From Actinomycetes bacterium (GTDB lineage Bacteria; Actinomycetota; Acidimicrobiia; Acidimicrobiales; Acidimicrobilacustridaceae), in assembly GCA_029782025.1 (NCBI GenBank), contig JAKOVR010000112.1:1-51857 (forward strand): a DNA stretch of 51,857 bases, read 5' to 3'. Below the pieces are notes generated by a model. That model worked only from the letters and a program-made list of their open reading frames with translations. It searched no databases and was not told where the DNA came from. Position numbers and translations under genes: made by a program. Each line of letters starts with the position of its first letter. Within the stretch, counting starts at the first letter, position 1. Shown in pieces: positions 7,602-15,951 of the stretch.

Positions 7602-8441
7602 GTGAAGTTCGCGATGACCTTCGGGCAGCTCAACCCCCACTTCTGGGTCGACGCCGCCCTCGAGGCCGACCACCTGGGCTACGAGTCCTGCTGGCTGCCC
7701 GAGCACCTCGTGTTCCCGATGGAGATCCGGGGCCAGCTCGTCCCCGGCGAGGAGCACCCGCCGGTGCCGCCGTCCACGCCGATCTTCGACGCCGCCGCCT
7801 ACCTGTCCTACCTCGCCGGGATCACCACCCGCATCCGCCTCGGCACCTTCGTCTACGTCCTCGGCCTCCGCCATCCGTTCGTGAGCGCCCGGGCGTTCGC
7901 CACGCTCGACATCGTGTCGAACGGGCGGGCCGAGGTGGGCATCGGGGCGGGGTGGTTGGAGACCGAATGGGAGGCCGCGGGCCTCGATCCCGCCACCCGG
8001 GGCCGGCGGCTCGACGAGGCCATCGTCGTGTGCAAGAAGCTCTGGACCGAGGAGGTCATCGAGCACCACGGCGAGTTCTACGACTTCGCGCCGGTGATGT
8101 TCGAGCCCAAGCCCGTGCAGAAGCCCCACCCGCCGCTGGTCATCGGCGGCGAGTCGGCCCGGGCGCTGCGCCGGGCGGCGGAGCACTGCGACGGCTGGAT
8201 CGGGATGAGCCACACGCCCGAGACGGCGGCGGTGCAGGTGGCCCGCCTGCGTGAGCTGGAGGACCGGTACGGCCGGGCCGACCGCCCGGTGGAGATCACC
8301 GTCATGGGGACCCCGGGCTCGCCGTCGGAGCTGGCGGCGTGGGAGGACGCCGGCGTCGACCGGCTCATCGTCGTGCCCTGGAGGCGGTCGACCGAAGCCG
8401 TCGACGGCCTCCGCCGCTTCGCCGACACCTTCTTCCCCTGA
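7602..8441 (+). CDS. Luciferase-like F420-type oxidoreductase
   Basis: 279 aa, second gene of the pair. Typical motifs are MKFAMTFGQLNPHFW, YESCWLPEHLVFP, LGTFVYVLGLRHP, GRAEVGIGAGWLETE (about residues 107-121) and KPVQKPHPPLVIGGES (about 171-186). These fit the F420-dependent LLM branch that often serves in lipid, steroid or xenobiotic breakdown. GTG 7602 is the first codon of the conserved N-terminus; there is no strong ribosome binding site and the 12-nt gap after the previous stop suggests coupling. Twenty-two bp after the stop begins palindrome copy B, which separates this unit from the unrelated sulfatase-like gene. Confidence 0.9.
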   Translation: MKFAMTFGQLNPHFWVDAALEADHLGYESCWLPEHLVFPMEIRGQLVPGEEHPPVPPSTPIFDAAAYLSYLAGITTRIRLGTFVYVLGLRHPFVSARAFATLDIVSNGRAEVGIGAGWLETEWEAAGLDPATRGRRLDEAIVVCKKLWTEEVIEHHGEFYDFAPVMFEPKPVQKPHPPLVIGGESARALRRAAEHCDGWIGMSHTPETAAVQVARLRELEDRYGRADRPVEITVMGTPGSPSELAAWEDAGVDRLIVVPWRRSTEAVDGLRRFADTFFP

Positions 8442-8463
8442 CCCCTCCCCCTCTGGGTGCGAT

Positions 8464-8515
8464 CGCCTGTGGGTGCGAATTGTTCGCGAACGCGAACAAT
8501 TCGCACCCACAGGCG
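8464..8515. terminator. Intergenic palindrome copy B, perfect 25-bp arms
   Basis: Arms 8464-8488 and 8491-8515 are exact reverse complements around an AA loop. The outer bases are CGCCTGTGGG / CCCACAGGCG. It follows the oxidoreductase stop by 22 nt and precedes the next gene by 56 nt, consistent with a terminator between same-strand transcription units. A partial extra copy of the left-arm head (TGGGTGCGA, 8454-8462) lies 16 bp upstream. Confidence 0.8.
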
Positions 8516-8571
8516 AGAGAGGGACCGGACGGCGGAACGGGACGGGGTTTGTGTCGTACGCTCCTCCCGTC

Positions 8572-11031
8572 ATGGGGGAAACGAGCATGCCGGCGGCCGA
8601 GCCGGCCCGGTGGCGGCGCGCGCTCCGCGACTATGTCGAGCTGTTCAGCCTGAACGGCTTCGCCGTGGCCCAACCCCTGCTGGACCTGTTCGGCAACGCA
8701 CCCGACTCCTTCCTCGCCCGGCGGGCCAGCGACGCCGACCTCGTGCTGTTCGCCCTCGTCGTCGTGCTCGTCCCCCCGGCGGTGGTGTGGCTCGCCGTGC
8801 AGGCGATCGCCCTCGCCGACCGCCGGGCGGGCCGCTGGGCCCAAGCGGTGGCGCTCGGTGGCTTCGGGCTCCTCCTCGCCATCCAGGTGGCCAAGAAGTC
8901 GCCCCTCCCGAAGGGGGCGCTGCTCCTGGTGGTCGGGGTGCTCGTCGGCGCGCTCGTCGTCGTGCTCTACCGCCGGGTCGGCTGGATCAAGGACTGGCTC
9001 GTGTTCGCCGCCCTCGCCCCCTGGGCATTCGGCGCCATCTTCCTGTTCAGCAGCCCGGCCAGCTCGGTGCGGGGGCAGAACCGGGTGGAAGCGGTGAAGG
9101 TCGAGCAGGCCCGCACGCCCGTCTCGATCGTCATGGTGGTGTGGGACGAGTGGCCGCTGGTGTCGCTGCCCAACAAGGCCGGCCAGCTCGACCCGCAGCT
9201 CTACCCGCACCTGGCCGCGCTGGCCAAGGACGGCGTGTGGTACCGGAACGCCACCACCGTGGCCTCGGCCACCAACTACGCCGTCCCGTCCATCCTCACC
9301 GGCCGGCACGCCCACGACGGCTCGGCCATCGCCTCGGCCAGCACCTACCCGGAGAACCTCTTCACGCTGCTGGCCAGCCAGTACGACCTCGAGGTCACCG
9401 AGTCGGTCACCCGCCTGTGTCCCCAGAACCTCTGCAGCGGGCCCTTCGTCGACAACCCCGACGCCGCCCTGGCGTCCACCGGAGGCTCGGTGCCCGGCGG
9501 CGCGGCCGCCCCAGCCCCGCCGGCCCCCAAGGAGCCGCCGTCCGGGCTCGGCGCCGTGCTGTCGGACGCGTGGCAGACGTTCCAGGCGCTGGTGTCGCCG
9601 TCCGATCAGCCGGCTGGCATCGTCAGCTTCGACGAGTCGGTCACCGTCCAGACGCCGACCACCCCGCCCCCAGCCACCGGCACCACCCGTGTGCGTACGG
9701 AGGACGCGGTGAAGCAGGCGCAGGGGGAGCAGGCCGAGGCGACCCCGATCGGCGGGGCCGGTGGCCTGCCGGTGCTGCGCCTCGACACCGTCGACAAGCT
9801 GATCTCCTCGATCGAGGTGGGGGAGCAGCCCACCCTGCACTTCCTCCACGTGCAGCTGCCCCACACCCCGTACAAGTTCCTACCCGGCGGGCAGGCCTAC
9901 AGCGAGATCCCCACCGGCGGCCTCGACCCCGCCATGATGGCGGCGGTCATCGGCAACCAGAGCCCGGACCAGGGCAAGGTCGACATCGACAAGCAGCGGC
10001 TCCTCCTCCAGGTGGGCTACGTCGACCGGCTGGTGGGCGACGTCACGGCCCGGCTCAAGGCCACCGGCCTCTACGACCGGTCCATCGTGATCATGACGTC
10101 GGACCACGGCGCCGGGTTCGTGCCGGGCCAGACGATCCGGGCCCTGTCGACGCGGGAGGCGATCCCCGAGTCGCTGTATGCCGATCTGCTGTACGTCCCC
10201 ATGGTGGTCAAGGGCCCGGGACTCCCGGCCGGCACGGTCAGCGACGACAACGTGATGTCCATCGACCTCGTGCCCACGATCGCCGACATGATCGGGATCA
10301 AGGTGCCGTGGGCGGTCGACGGGAGATCGCTGCTCGGACCCAGGCGGGACACCGACGAGAAGGTCTTCCGCAAGGTCACGATCGGGGCGTTCGCCGGTGA
10401 CCCCGCCCCCGGTGGCGGTCCGCCGCCGGGCGCAGGTGGACCGTCCGGCGCGGGTGGACCGGGGCCGGGTGGCGGCGGACCGCCGGGCGCGGGTGGACCA
10501 CCGGGTGGTGCCGGACCGCCGGGTGGCGGTCCGCTGGCCGGGATGGCGATGACCGCCGGCCCGCCGGTGACGTTCTCGGGGAAGCGGTTCGAGGCCGAGA
10601 TGCTGGCGCGCGGTGCCGACTCGCTCCTTCGTGACGACAACCCCGAGCACCGTTGGTACGACATCACCGACGCCGGCGAGCTGGTGGGACGCCGCGTCGC
10701 CGACGTGCCGTCGGCCGGGGGCGGGACTGTGACGGCCACCCTCGACGACGCCACGAAGCTCACCTCGCCACCGCCGGGCAGCGCCATCGTGCCGAGCCAC
10801 CTGCTCGGGCGGATCACCGGCGGGGTGGACGCCGCGGCGCACCCGCTCGTGGCCGTGGCGGTCAACGGGGTCGTCGCCGCCGTCGTCCCCACCTACGCCG
10901 AGGGCACCGACCCCCACCGCGTCGAGGCCATCCTCGACCCGGCGACGATCCGCACCGACGGCAACGAGGTGCGTCTCTACCTCGTGGGCGGCACCGAGGG
11001 CGCACGGACCCTCGCCCCCGTGACCGTCTGA
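8572..11031 (+). CDS. Membrane-anchored sulfatase/alkaline-phosphatase-fold protein
   Basis: 819 aa. Four predicted membrane segments (about 57-80, 92-108, 114-133, 143-160) are followed by an exported alkaline-phosphatase-superfamily domain. VVWDEWP (D192) and TSDHGAGF (D511, H512) are metal-site motifs. The usual sulfatase Cys/Ser-x-Pro-x-Arg is absent; the equivalent stretch reads TNYAVPSILTG (234-244), so it may be a phospho- or glycerophospho-transferase of LtaS type rather than a formylglycine sulfatase. A Pro/Ala-rich insert lies near 300-325, and a Gly-Pro-rich linker at about 613-657 separates a C-terminal beta-rich domain. The ATG start follows TACGCT by 9 nt with almost no leader. 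It likely acts on envelope polymers. Confidence 0.82.
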   Translation: MGETSMPAAEPARWRRALRDYVELFSLNGFAVAQPLLDLFGNAPDSFLARRASDADLVLFALVVVLVPPAVVWLAVQAIALADRRAGRWAQAVALGGFGLLLAIQVAKKSPLPKGALLLVVGVLVGALVVVLYRRVGWIKDWLVFAALAPWAFGAIFLFSSPASSVRGQNRVEAVKVEQARTPVSIVMVVWDEWPLVSLPNKAGQLDPQLYPHLAALAKDGVWYRNATTVASATNYAVPSILTGRHAHDGSAIASASTYPENLFTLLASQYDLEVTESVTRLCPQNLCSGPFVDNPDAALASTGGSVPGGAAAPAPPAPKEPPSGLGAVLSDAWQTFQALVSPSDQPAGIVSFDESVTVQTPTTPPPATGTTRVRTEDAVKQAQGEQAEATPIGGAGGLPVLRLDTVDKLISSIEVGEQPTLHFLHVQLPHTPYKFLPGGQAYSEIPTGGLDPAMMAAVIGNQSPDQGKVDIDKQRLLLQVGYVDRLVGDVTARLKATGLYDRSIVIMTSDHGAGFVPGQTIRALSTREAIPESLYADLLYVPMVVKGPGLPAGTVSDDNVMSIDLVPTIADMIGIKVPWAVDGRSLLGPRRDTDEKVFRKVTIGAFAGDPAPGGGPPPGAGGPSGAGGPGPGGGGPPGAGGPPGGAGPPGGGPLAGMAMTAGPPVTFSGKRFEAEMLARGADSLLRDDNPEHRWYDITDAGELVGRRVADVPSAGGGTVTATLDDATKLTSPPPGSAIVPSHLLGRITGGVDAAAHPLVAVAVNGVVAAVVPTYAEGTDPHRVEAILDPATIRTDGNEVRLYLVGGTEGARTLAPVTV
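10411..10541 (+). repeat. Low-complexity Gly/Pro-coding tract
   Basis: Imperfect repeats of GGTGGACCG-like units encode GAGGPP/GGAGPP segments within the sulfatase-fold protein. It is a flexible, collagen-like spacer between the catalytic and C-terminal domains and a likely site of length variation. Confidence 0.75.
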
Positions 11032-11058
11032 CCGCACGGCGGTGACAGACTGCCGCCC

Positions 11059-11682
11059 ATGGCCGTCGACCTCCACGCCCTGCTCGATCCCGCCCACACC
11101 GTCCTCGTCACCCAGGAGTGCCAGAAGGGCGTGATCGGTCCGACGCCGGCGCTCCCCCAACTGGCGGAGATCGCCCGCAGGGCCATGATCCCCAACGCCG
11201 CCCGCCTCGCCGCCGCCGCCCGGGCCGCCGGCGTGCCCGTCGTCCACTGCGTCGCCGCCCGCCGCGACGACGGCAAGGGCTCCAACCACAACGCCCGGCT
11301 GTTCCACGGCATGTTGAAGACGCCGGTGCGGCTCCTGCCCGGGTCCGAGGCGGTGGAGGTCATCGACGAGATCGGCGTCGACCCGGGCGACGTGGTGCTC
11401 ACCCGCCTGCACGGGCTGGGGCCGATGGGCGGCACCGACCTCGACCCGGTGCTGCGCAACCTCGGGGCCACCACCATCGTCGGCATCGGGGTCAGCGTCA
11501 ACGTCGGGATGGTCGACTTCGCCTTCGACGCCGTCAACGCCGGCTACCAGTTCGTCCTCCCCCGCGACGCCGTGGCCGGGATCCCCGAGGACTACGCCGA
11601 CGCCGTCCTCGACAACACCCTCTCGCTCGTCACCACCCTCACCACCACCGACGCCGTGGTCGCGGCCTGGTCGGGCCGCTGA
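11059..11682 (+). CDS. Isochorismatase-fold protein lacking the catalytic Cys
   Basis: 207 aa with the cysteine-hydrolase/isochorismatase fold: TVLVTQECQKGV at the first strand, GGTDLDPVLRNLG, then IVGIGVSVNVGMVDFAFDAV and GYQFVLPRDAVAG. In active members the triad is Asp-Lys-Cys. Here the Asp position reads Glu (E20), the Lys position probably Arg (R116), and the nucleophilic Cys is Gly (G150, in SVNVGM). It is therefore probably not a normal amidohydrolase; it may bind a ligand or use other chemistry. Similar QEC-type sequences recur in Actinobacteria as far as I recall. It starts 28 nt after the sulfatase-fold gene with ATG 11059 and no clear Shine-Dalgarno. Confidence 0.85.
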   Translation: MAVDLHALLDPAHTVLVTQECQKGVIGPTPALPQLAEIARRAMIPNAARLAAAARAAGVPVVHCVAARRDDGKGSNHNARLFHGMLKTPVRLLPGSEAVEVIDEIGVDPGDVVLTRLHGLGPMGGTDLDPVLRNLGATTIVGIGVSVNVGMVDFAFDAVNAGYQFVLPRDAVAGIPEDYADAVLDNTLSLVTTLTTTDAVVAAWSGR

Positions 11683-11709
11683 GGCGTCGACGGCCGACCC
11701 CTGACGCGC

Positions 11710-11743
11710 CGACGCCGGTGGCCCCAGGGGACCACCGGCGTCG
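11710..11743. terminator. Convergent-gene hairpin terminator
   Basis: CGACGCCGGTGG (11710-11721) and CCACCGGCGTCG (11732-11743) form a perfect 12-bp stem around a 10-nt loop. It lies between the convergent ends at 11682 and 11767. It has no T tract and is unrelated in sequence to the GTGGGTGCGAA palindromes, so this site uses a different hairpin for the same task. Confidence 0.65.
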
Positions 11744-11766
11744 CGGGCGACTATGACCTCAGGCCG

Positions 11767-12369
11767 TCAGGCCGTCTTGTCGTTCTTGGTGCCGTCCGGG
11801 TTGACGATGTACCAGCCGGCGAGACCCTGGCAGTCGGCCGTGCCGGGGGTGTCGTCCTTCATCTCGTACAGGGCCCGGCCGTTGACCGCCGCCTGCTTCT
11901 TGCCGTCGGGGCGGGTGATCACCGAGTACTGGGTGGCATTGAGGCCCTCGCCGGCCTCGACCGCGTCGGCGTAGACCGGGGGCCACTTGTCGAGGCACGG
12001 ACCGGTGCACTTGATGGCGTTGCCTCCCTTGCTCTCCTCGTCCCAGGCGTAGAGCACCTTGCCGTTGGGGCCGCCGACGGCCTTGCCGTACGGGGTCGTG
12101 ACGATGGACAGCTTCACCTTCCCCATCGGCGTGGCGACCACGGTGGTGCCAGCGCTGTCCTTCATCGAGGTGCCCGTGGCGCCCGTGCCCTTGGTGGAGT
12201 CCTTCATCGTGGTGCCGGGGCCGGCGGCCGTGGTCGACGATCCGGCGGCGGCCGCCTTGGTGGTGCCCGTGGTGCCCCCCGGCACCTCGTCCTTGCTGCA
12301 GGCGCCGAGGGCCCCGAGGGCCAGTGGGGCAGCGGCGATCAGGGCCAGGGCCCGTGTCGAATGACGCAT
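11767..12369 (-). CDS. Lipoprotein with COG4315/PF03640-type repeats
   Basis: 200 aa. The signal peptide ends in the lipobox LGAC (C24), then a Thr/Ala/Gly/Lys-rich linker to about residue 80. Two repeats of the secreted-repeat family follow: GKVLYAWDEES with CTGPCLDKWPP, and GRALYEMKDDTPGTADCQG with GWYIVNPDG. This family is common in actinobacterial envelopes; its role is not established, though a redox or haem-related role has been suggested for relatives. Four Cys in the repeats could form disulfides. The ATG has a GGAGGA about 10 nt upstream. It is divergent from the TetR gene at 12520. Confidence 0.88.
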   Translation of the reverse strand: MRHSTRALALIAAAPLALGALGACSKDEVPGGTTGTTKAAAAGSSTTAAGPGTTMKDSTKGTGATGTSMKDSAGTTVVATPMGKVKLSIVTTPYGKAVGGPNGKVLYAWDEESKGGNAIKCTGPCLDKWPPVYADAVEAGEGLNATQYSVITRPDGKKQAAVNGRALYEMKDDTPGTADCQGLAGWYIVNPDGTKNDKTA

Positions 12370-12475
12370 CGTGGAGCAGTCCTCCCTCTCACGGCCGGGA
12401 ACGTCCCGGCTCGATCCCTCAACGACGCTAGTCGTGGAGGGGTTCCCGGCGATCGGACCTCGGGGCGCCGGTTGT

Positions 12476-12490
12476 CTGACGGATCGTCAG
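12476..12490. promoter_or_regulatory. TetR-type operator, site 1 (autoregulatory)
   Basis: CTGACGGATCGTCAG is a palindrome of the form CTGAC-N5-GTCAG, 29 bp upstream of the TetR start codon and just before its -10 box. Placement beside the regulator gene is typical of an autorepressed TetR gene. The same motif recurs at 24419, 31757, 35220 and 46206. Confidence 0.65.
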
Positions 12491-12507
12491 CCACGGTGCC
12501 GGAGGGC

Positions 12508-12513
12508 TAGCGT
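12508..12513 (+). promoter_or_regulatory. -10 box of the TetR operon
   Basis: TAGCGT ends exactly 6 nt before the GTG start at 12520, predicting a leaderless transcript. The operator at 12476-12490 would cover the -35 region. Confidence 0.55.
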
Positions 12514-12519
12514 GGGTCC

Positions 12520-13269
12520 GTGAGCCCCGCCCGAACCTCCGCCGAGCGACGCGGCCGCGCCAACGGCGACGGCGCCGCGGACATCCCGCCGACGCCCACC
12601 GCCGTGCTGCCCGACGACGATGACGAGCTCCGGGCGGCCGACGGCCGGGTGCCGGGCCGACGCGGCCGGGCCACCCGCCAGAAGCTGCTCGACCAGACGG
12701 CGTCGATGCTGCACACCACCCCCTTCCGCGATCTGAAGGTGGTCGACATCGCCCGTCAGGCCGGCACCTCGCCGGCGACCTTCTACCAGTACTTCCCCGA
12801 CGTCGAGTCGGCCATCCTCGTGCTGGCCGAGGAGATGGCCCTCCAGATCCCCGAGCTCGGCGCCATCGTGCGGGAGCGGTCGTGGAAGGGCAAGGCCGGG
12901 TACGACACGGCCACCGCCCTCGTCGACGGCTTCATGTCGTTCTGGGAGACCCATCGTGCGGTGCTCCGGGTGGTCGACCTCGCCACGGCCGAGGGCGACG
13001 ACCGGTTCCGCAAGATCCGGTCCCAGTTGCTCAACCCCCTCACCCGGGCGCTGGCCGACACCATCGAGCGGCTCCGGCCCACCAGCAAGCACCCGGCCGA
13101 CCTCGATCCGATGGCCCCGGCCGGCGTGGTGGTCGCCATGCTGGCCAACGTGGCCAGCCACCGGTACGGGTTCGAGTTCTGGGGCATCCGCACCGGCGAC
13201 ACGGTCCGCTCGATGGCCCGCATCGTGTACTCGACCGTGACCGGGCAGAAGCCACCGGCCGACGGCTGA
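12520..13269 (+). CDS. TetR-family transcriptional regulator
   Basis: 249 aa. Residues 1-48 are a charged, probably disordered extension. The TetR DNA-binding domain follows at about 48-100: GRRGRATRQKLLDQTASML, then the helix-turn-helix LKVVDIARQAGTSPATFYQYF (about 72-92, quoted in two parts of one motif). The rest is the helical ligand-binding and dimer domain. It differs clearly from KstR in the recognition helix (SPATFYQYF rather than VGTLYRYF), so it is a separate regulator. It is the first gene of an operon of luciferase-like and SDR enzymes, with a 3-nt gap to the next. I infer that it binds the CTGAC-N5-GTCAG palindromes and senses an acyl-CoA or other catabolic intermediate. GTG 12520 is leaderless. 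Confidence 0.92.
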   Translation: MSPARTSAERRGRANGDGAADIPPTPTAVLPDDDDELRAADGRVPGRRGRATRQKLLDQTASMLHTTPFRDLKVVDIARQAGTSPATFYQYFPDVESAILVLAEEMALQIPELGAIVRERSWKGKAGYDTATALVDGFMSFWETHRAVLRVVDLATAEGDDRFRKIRSQLLNPLTRALADTIERLRPTSKHPADLDPMAPAGVVVAMLANVASHRYGFEFWGIRTGDTVRSMARIVYSTVTGQKPPADG

Positions 13270-13272
13270 CGC

Positions 13273-14154
13273 GTGGCCGCCGATCTCGTCTTCGGGGTGC
13301 TGCCGCCCTACCGCACGGGCGTGGCCGCCGATCCGGCCTGGATGACCGACTTCGCCACGCTGGTCGAGGAGCTGGGCTACGAGTCGCTCTACGTCGTCGA
13401 GCACGTCGTGGTGCAGGCCGGGTACGAGGAGCGCTACCCCTACGCCGAGAGCGGGCGGATGCCCCTGCCCGACGATTGCCCGATCCCCGACCCGCTCGAG
13501 CTGCTGGCCTTCCTCGCCGCCCGCACCACCCGCCTCGTGCTCGGCACCGGGATCGTGGTGCTGCCCGAACACCATCCGGTGCAGTTCGCCAAGCGGGCGG
13601 CCAGCGTCGACGTGCTCTCGGGGGGCCGGCTGCGCCTCGGCGTGGGCGTCGGCTGGATGCGGGAGGAGCTCGAGGCGGTGGGGGTCGACTTCGACGACCG
13701 GGGCGGTCGCACCGACGAGTGCATCGAGGCGCTGCGGGCCCTGTGGACCGAGCCCGAAGCGACCTACACCGGCCAACGGTTCGCGTTCGATCGGCTGGTG
13801 TCGCGGCCCCAGCCCGTCCAGCCCGGCGGCATCCCCATCCATGTGGGCGGGCACTCCCGCGCTGCGGCCCGGCGGGCCGGCCGGCTGGGCGATGGCTTCC
13901 AACCCCTCGGCCTCGACGACGACCGGTTGGTCGATCGGCTCGCGGTCATGCGGGCCGCCGCCCTCGAGGCCGGCCGCGACCCCGACGCCATCGAGCTCAC
14001 CCTCGGGGGGATGCTCGGGCGCGTCGGACCAGCCGAGATCGACCATGCCCGGGGCCTCGGGGCCCATCGCCTCCTCCTGTCCACCGCCACCGCCGATCCC
14101 GATGAGCTCCGCCAGCTCCTGACCGACTTCGCCTCCGCCCATGTCCACGCCTGA
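13273..14154 (+). CDS. Luciferase-like F420-type oxidoreductase
   Basis: 293 aa. Family motifs: GYESLYVVEHVVVQAGY (about residues 36-52), TTRLVLGTGIVVLPEHHP (about 83-100), RLRLGVGVGWMREELEAVG and QPVQPGGIPIHVGGHS. The sequence fits the F420-dependent LLM group that acts on lipid or aromatic catabolites. It starts with GTG 3 nt after the TetR stop and its end overlaps the next gene by 14 nt, so it is tightly co-expressed with both. Its substrate is not indicated by the sequence. Confidence 0.9.
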   Translation: MAADLVFGVLPPYRTGVAADPAWMTDFATLVEELGYESLYVVEHVVVQAGYEERYPYAESGRMPLPDDCPIPDPLELLAFLAARTTRLVLGTGIVVLPEHHPVQFAKRAASVDVLSGGRLRLGVGVGWMREELEAVGVDFDDRGGRTDECIEALRALWTEPEATYTGQRFAFDRLVSRPQPVQPGGIPIHVGGHSRAAARRAGRLGDGFQPLGLDDDRLVDRLAVMRAAALEAGRDPDAIELTLGGMLGRVGPAEIDHARGLGAHRLLLSTATADPDELRQLLTDFASAHVHA

Positions 14155-15094
14155 CCTCCCCGCCGGCCCGCTGCACGTGGGCATCCAGCTGCCCGTCCAG
14201 TCCCAGAGCACCATCTACGCCGAGCCCTGGGAGGCCACGGCCGGGGTCGAGGAGCTGGGGGCGGTGGCCCGGGCCGCCGACCGCAACGGCTTCTCCTACG
14301 TCGCGGTCTGCGATCACGTGGCCATCCCTACGGACCTGGCCGAGAAGATGTCCACGTCGTGGTGGGACACCGTCGCCACCCTCGGCTACCTGGCCGGGAT
14401 CACGAGCACCGTGCGGCTGCTCAGCCACGTGTACGTCCTGCCGTACCGCCACCCGCTGGTCACGGCCAAGGCCTTCCTCACCCTCGACAACCTCTCGGGC
14501 GGCCGGGCCGTGCTCGGGGTGGGGGCGGGGCACGTGGCCGCCGAGTTCGACCTCCTCGGCGCCGACTTCGAGCGCCGCGGCCCGGTGCTGGAGGACGCCA
14601 TCGCCGTGGTCCGCGCCGCCTTCGACGACGAGTTCCCGTCCGCCGCCACGGCCACCTGGGCGGTGGAGGGGTTCGGCCAGCGGCCCCGCCCGGTGCACCC
14701 CGGCGGGCCGCCGATCTGGGTCGGGGGTTCCTCGCCCGCCGCGATCCGCCGCGCCGCCGAGCTCGGCGACGGGTGGCTCCCGCAGGGGCCGCCGGCCGAG
14801 GGGATGGCCGCCGCCATCGAGCGCATCGCCGCGCTCCGCGAGCGGGCGGGCCGGACCGACCGACCCTTCGCCATCGGGGCCAACACCGAGCCGGTGTACG
14901 TGGGCCAGCCCGACTGGCACGTGGGCCGGTGGTGCCTGAGCGGCGCGCCCGAGGTGATCGCCGAGCGGCTGCGCGGCTACGGCGCCCTCGGGTGCAACGA
15001 GCTCCAGCTCCGGTTCCGGTCTCGATCGGCGTCGGAGCTGGTCGACCAGATCGACGCCTTCGGGGCCGAGGTGCTCCCGCTCCTCAACGACTGA
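14141..15094 (+). CDS. Luciferase-like F420-type oxidoreductase
   Basis: 317 aa, same family as its neighbour but clearly distinct. Motifs: GFSYVAVCDHVAIP (about residues 51-64), TVRLLSHVYVLPYRHP, LSGGRAVLGVGAGHVAAEFDLLG split over about 116-140, and GGPPIWVGGSSPAAIRRAAELGDGW-type barrel end. It starts at ATG 14141 inside the last 14 nt of the previous gene, implying translational coupling. The pair may act in sequence or as a heteromer, as LLM proteins of other pathways do; this is inference. Confidence 0.9.
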   Translation: MSTPDLPAGPLHVGIQLPVQSQSTIYAEPWEATAGVEELGAVARAADRNGFSYVAVCDHVAIPTDLAEKMSTSWWDTVATLGYLAGITSTVRLLSHVYVLPYRHPLVTAKAFLTLDNLSGGRAVLGVGAGHVAAEFDLLGADFERRGPVLEDAIAVVRAAFDDEFPSAATATWAVEGFGQRPRPVHPGGPPIWVGGSSPAAIRRAAELGDGWLPQGPPAEGMAAAIERIAALRERAGRTDRPFAIGANTEPVYVGQPDWHVGRWCLSGAPEVIAERLRGYGALGCNELQLRFRSRSASELVDQIDAFGAEVLPLLND

Positions 15095-15155
15095 CGGCGG
15101 CGCCGACGGCGCCGCCCGGACCACACTCGCAGCAACGACAGGAAGGTACGTGCGC

Positions 15156-15944
15156 ATGGGCATGCTCGACGGCAAGGTCGTCATCGTCTCGGGGGTGGGC
15201 CCGGGGCTCGGACGGTCGATCGCGGTGCAGTTGGCCGGGCAGGGCGCCGACGTGGTGCTGGCCGCCCGGCGCGAGCATCGGCTCCGGAAGGTGGCCGACG
15301 AGATTGAGGGGATGGGGCGGACCGCCCTCTGCGTGCCCACCGACATCACCGACCCGGCGTCGTGCGACGGGCTGGCGGCGGCGGCGATGGAGGCGTTCGG
15401 GCGGGTCGACGTGCTCGTCAACAACGCCTTCGTCGACGGGACCTTCGCCCGCTTCGACGAGGCCGACCCGGCCTCGTGGCGGGCCACGTTCGACGTGAAC
15501 CTGTTCGGGACCCTCGGCCTGACCTACGCCGTGCTGCCGCACCTGAAGGCCAACCCCGACGGCGACGCCCGGATCGTGATGGTCAACACGATGTCGATCG
15601 TGAAGATCGAGGAGCGCTTCGGGGCCTACGCCGCGTCGAAGGGGGCGTTGGCGACCGCGGCCAAGACCCTCGCGGTGGAGCTCGGCGGGTTCGGCATCCG
15701 GGTCAACACGGTCCACCCGGGCTACATCTACAGCCCGAAGGTGGAGTGGTACCTGAACCACCTGGCCGAGGAGCAGGGCCGCACCTTCGACGAGGTCTAC
15801 GCCGAGCGGGCCGACGAGACGTGCCTGAAGTACCTGCCGGACGCCGACGAGATCGCCGGTGCCGTGGTGTTCCTCGCCTCCCCGCTGGCCCGGCCGATCA
15901 CCGGCCAGTCCATCCACGTCAACGCCGGCCACTGGATCGGATAG
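15156..15944 (+). CDS. Short-chain dehydrogenase/reductase
   Basis: 262-aa classical-type SDR using NAD(P)(H). The nucleotide motif is slightly unusual, VIVSGVGPGLGRS (about residues 9-21) in place of TGxxxGxG. NNAF takes the place of NNAG at 89-92. Catalytic S147, Y158 and K162 (YAASK) are present. ATG 15156 is preferred because AGGAAGG lies 9 nt upstream; a GTG 6 nt earlier is too close to that site. It stands 61 nt after the luciferase-like pair and 7 nt before the EthD gene. It probably oxidises a hydroxyl on the pathway intermediate. Confidence 0.9.
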   Translation: MGMLDGKVVIVSGVGPGLGRSIAVQLAGQGADVVLAARREHRLRKVADEIEGMGRTALCVPTDITDPASCDGLAAAAMEAFGRVDVLVNNAFVDGTFARFDEADPASWRATFDVNLFGTLGLTYAVLPHLKANPDGDARIVMVNTMSIVKIEERFGAYAASKGALATAAKTLAVELGGFGIRVNTVHPGYIYSPKVEWYLNHLAEEQGRTFDEVYAERADETCLKYLPDADEIAGAVVFLASPLARPITGQSIHVNAGHWIG

Positions 15945-15951
15945 CCGAGCC

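Noticed and set aside
8464..8515. Short conserved peptides encoded across the palindromes (ending in motifs such as REQFAPTG or ANCSRTRTIRTH)
   Set aside because: They appear in several frames only because the palindrome DNA is conserved. They have no ribosome binding sites and no independent codon constraint.
12520..13269. TetR gene as the KstR repressor
   Set aside because: The recognition helix and N-terminus differ from KstR, and its own promoter has a CTGAC-type site and no TNNAACNNGTTNNA site.
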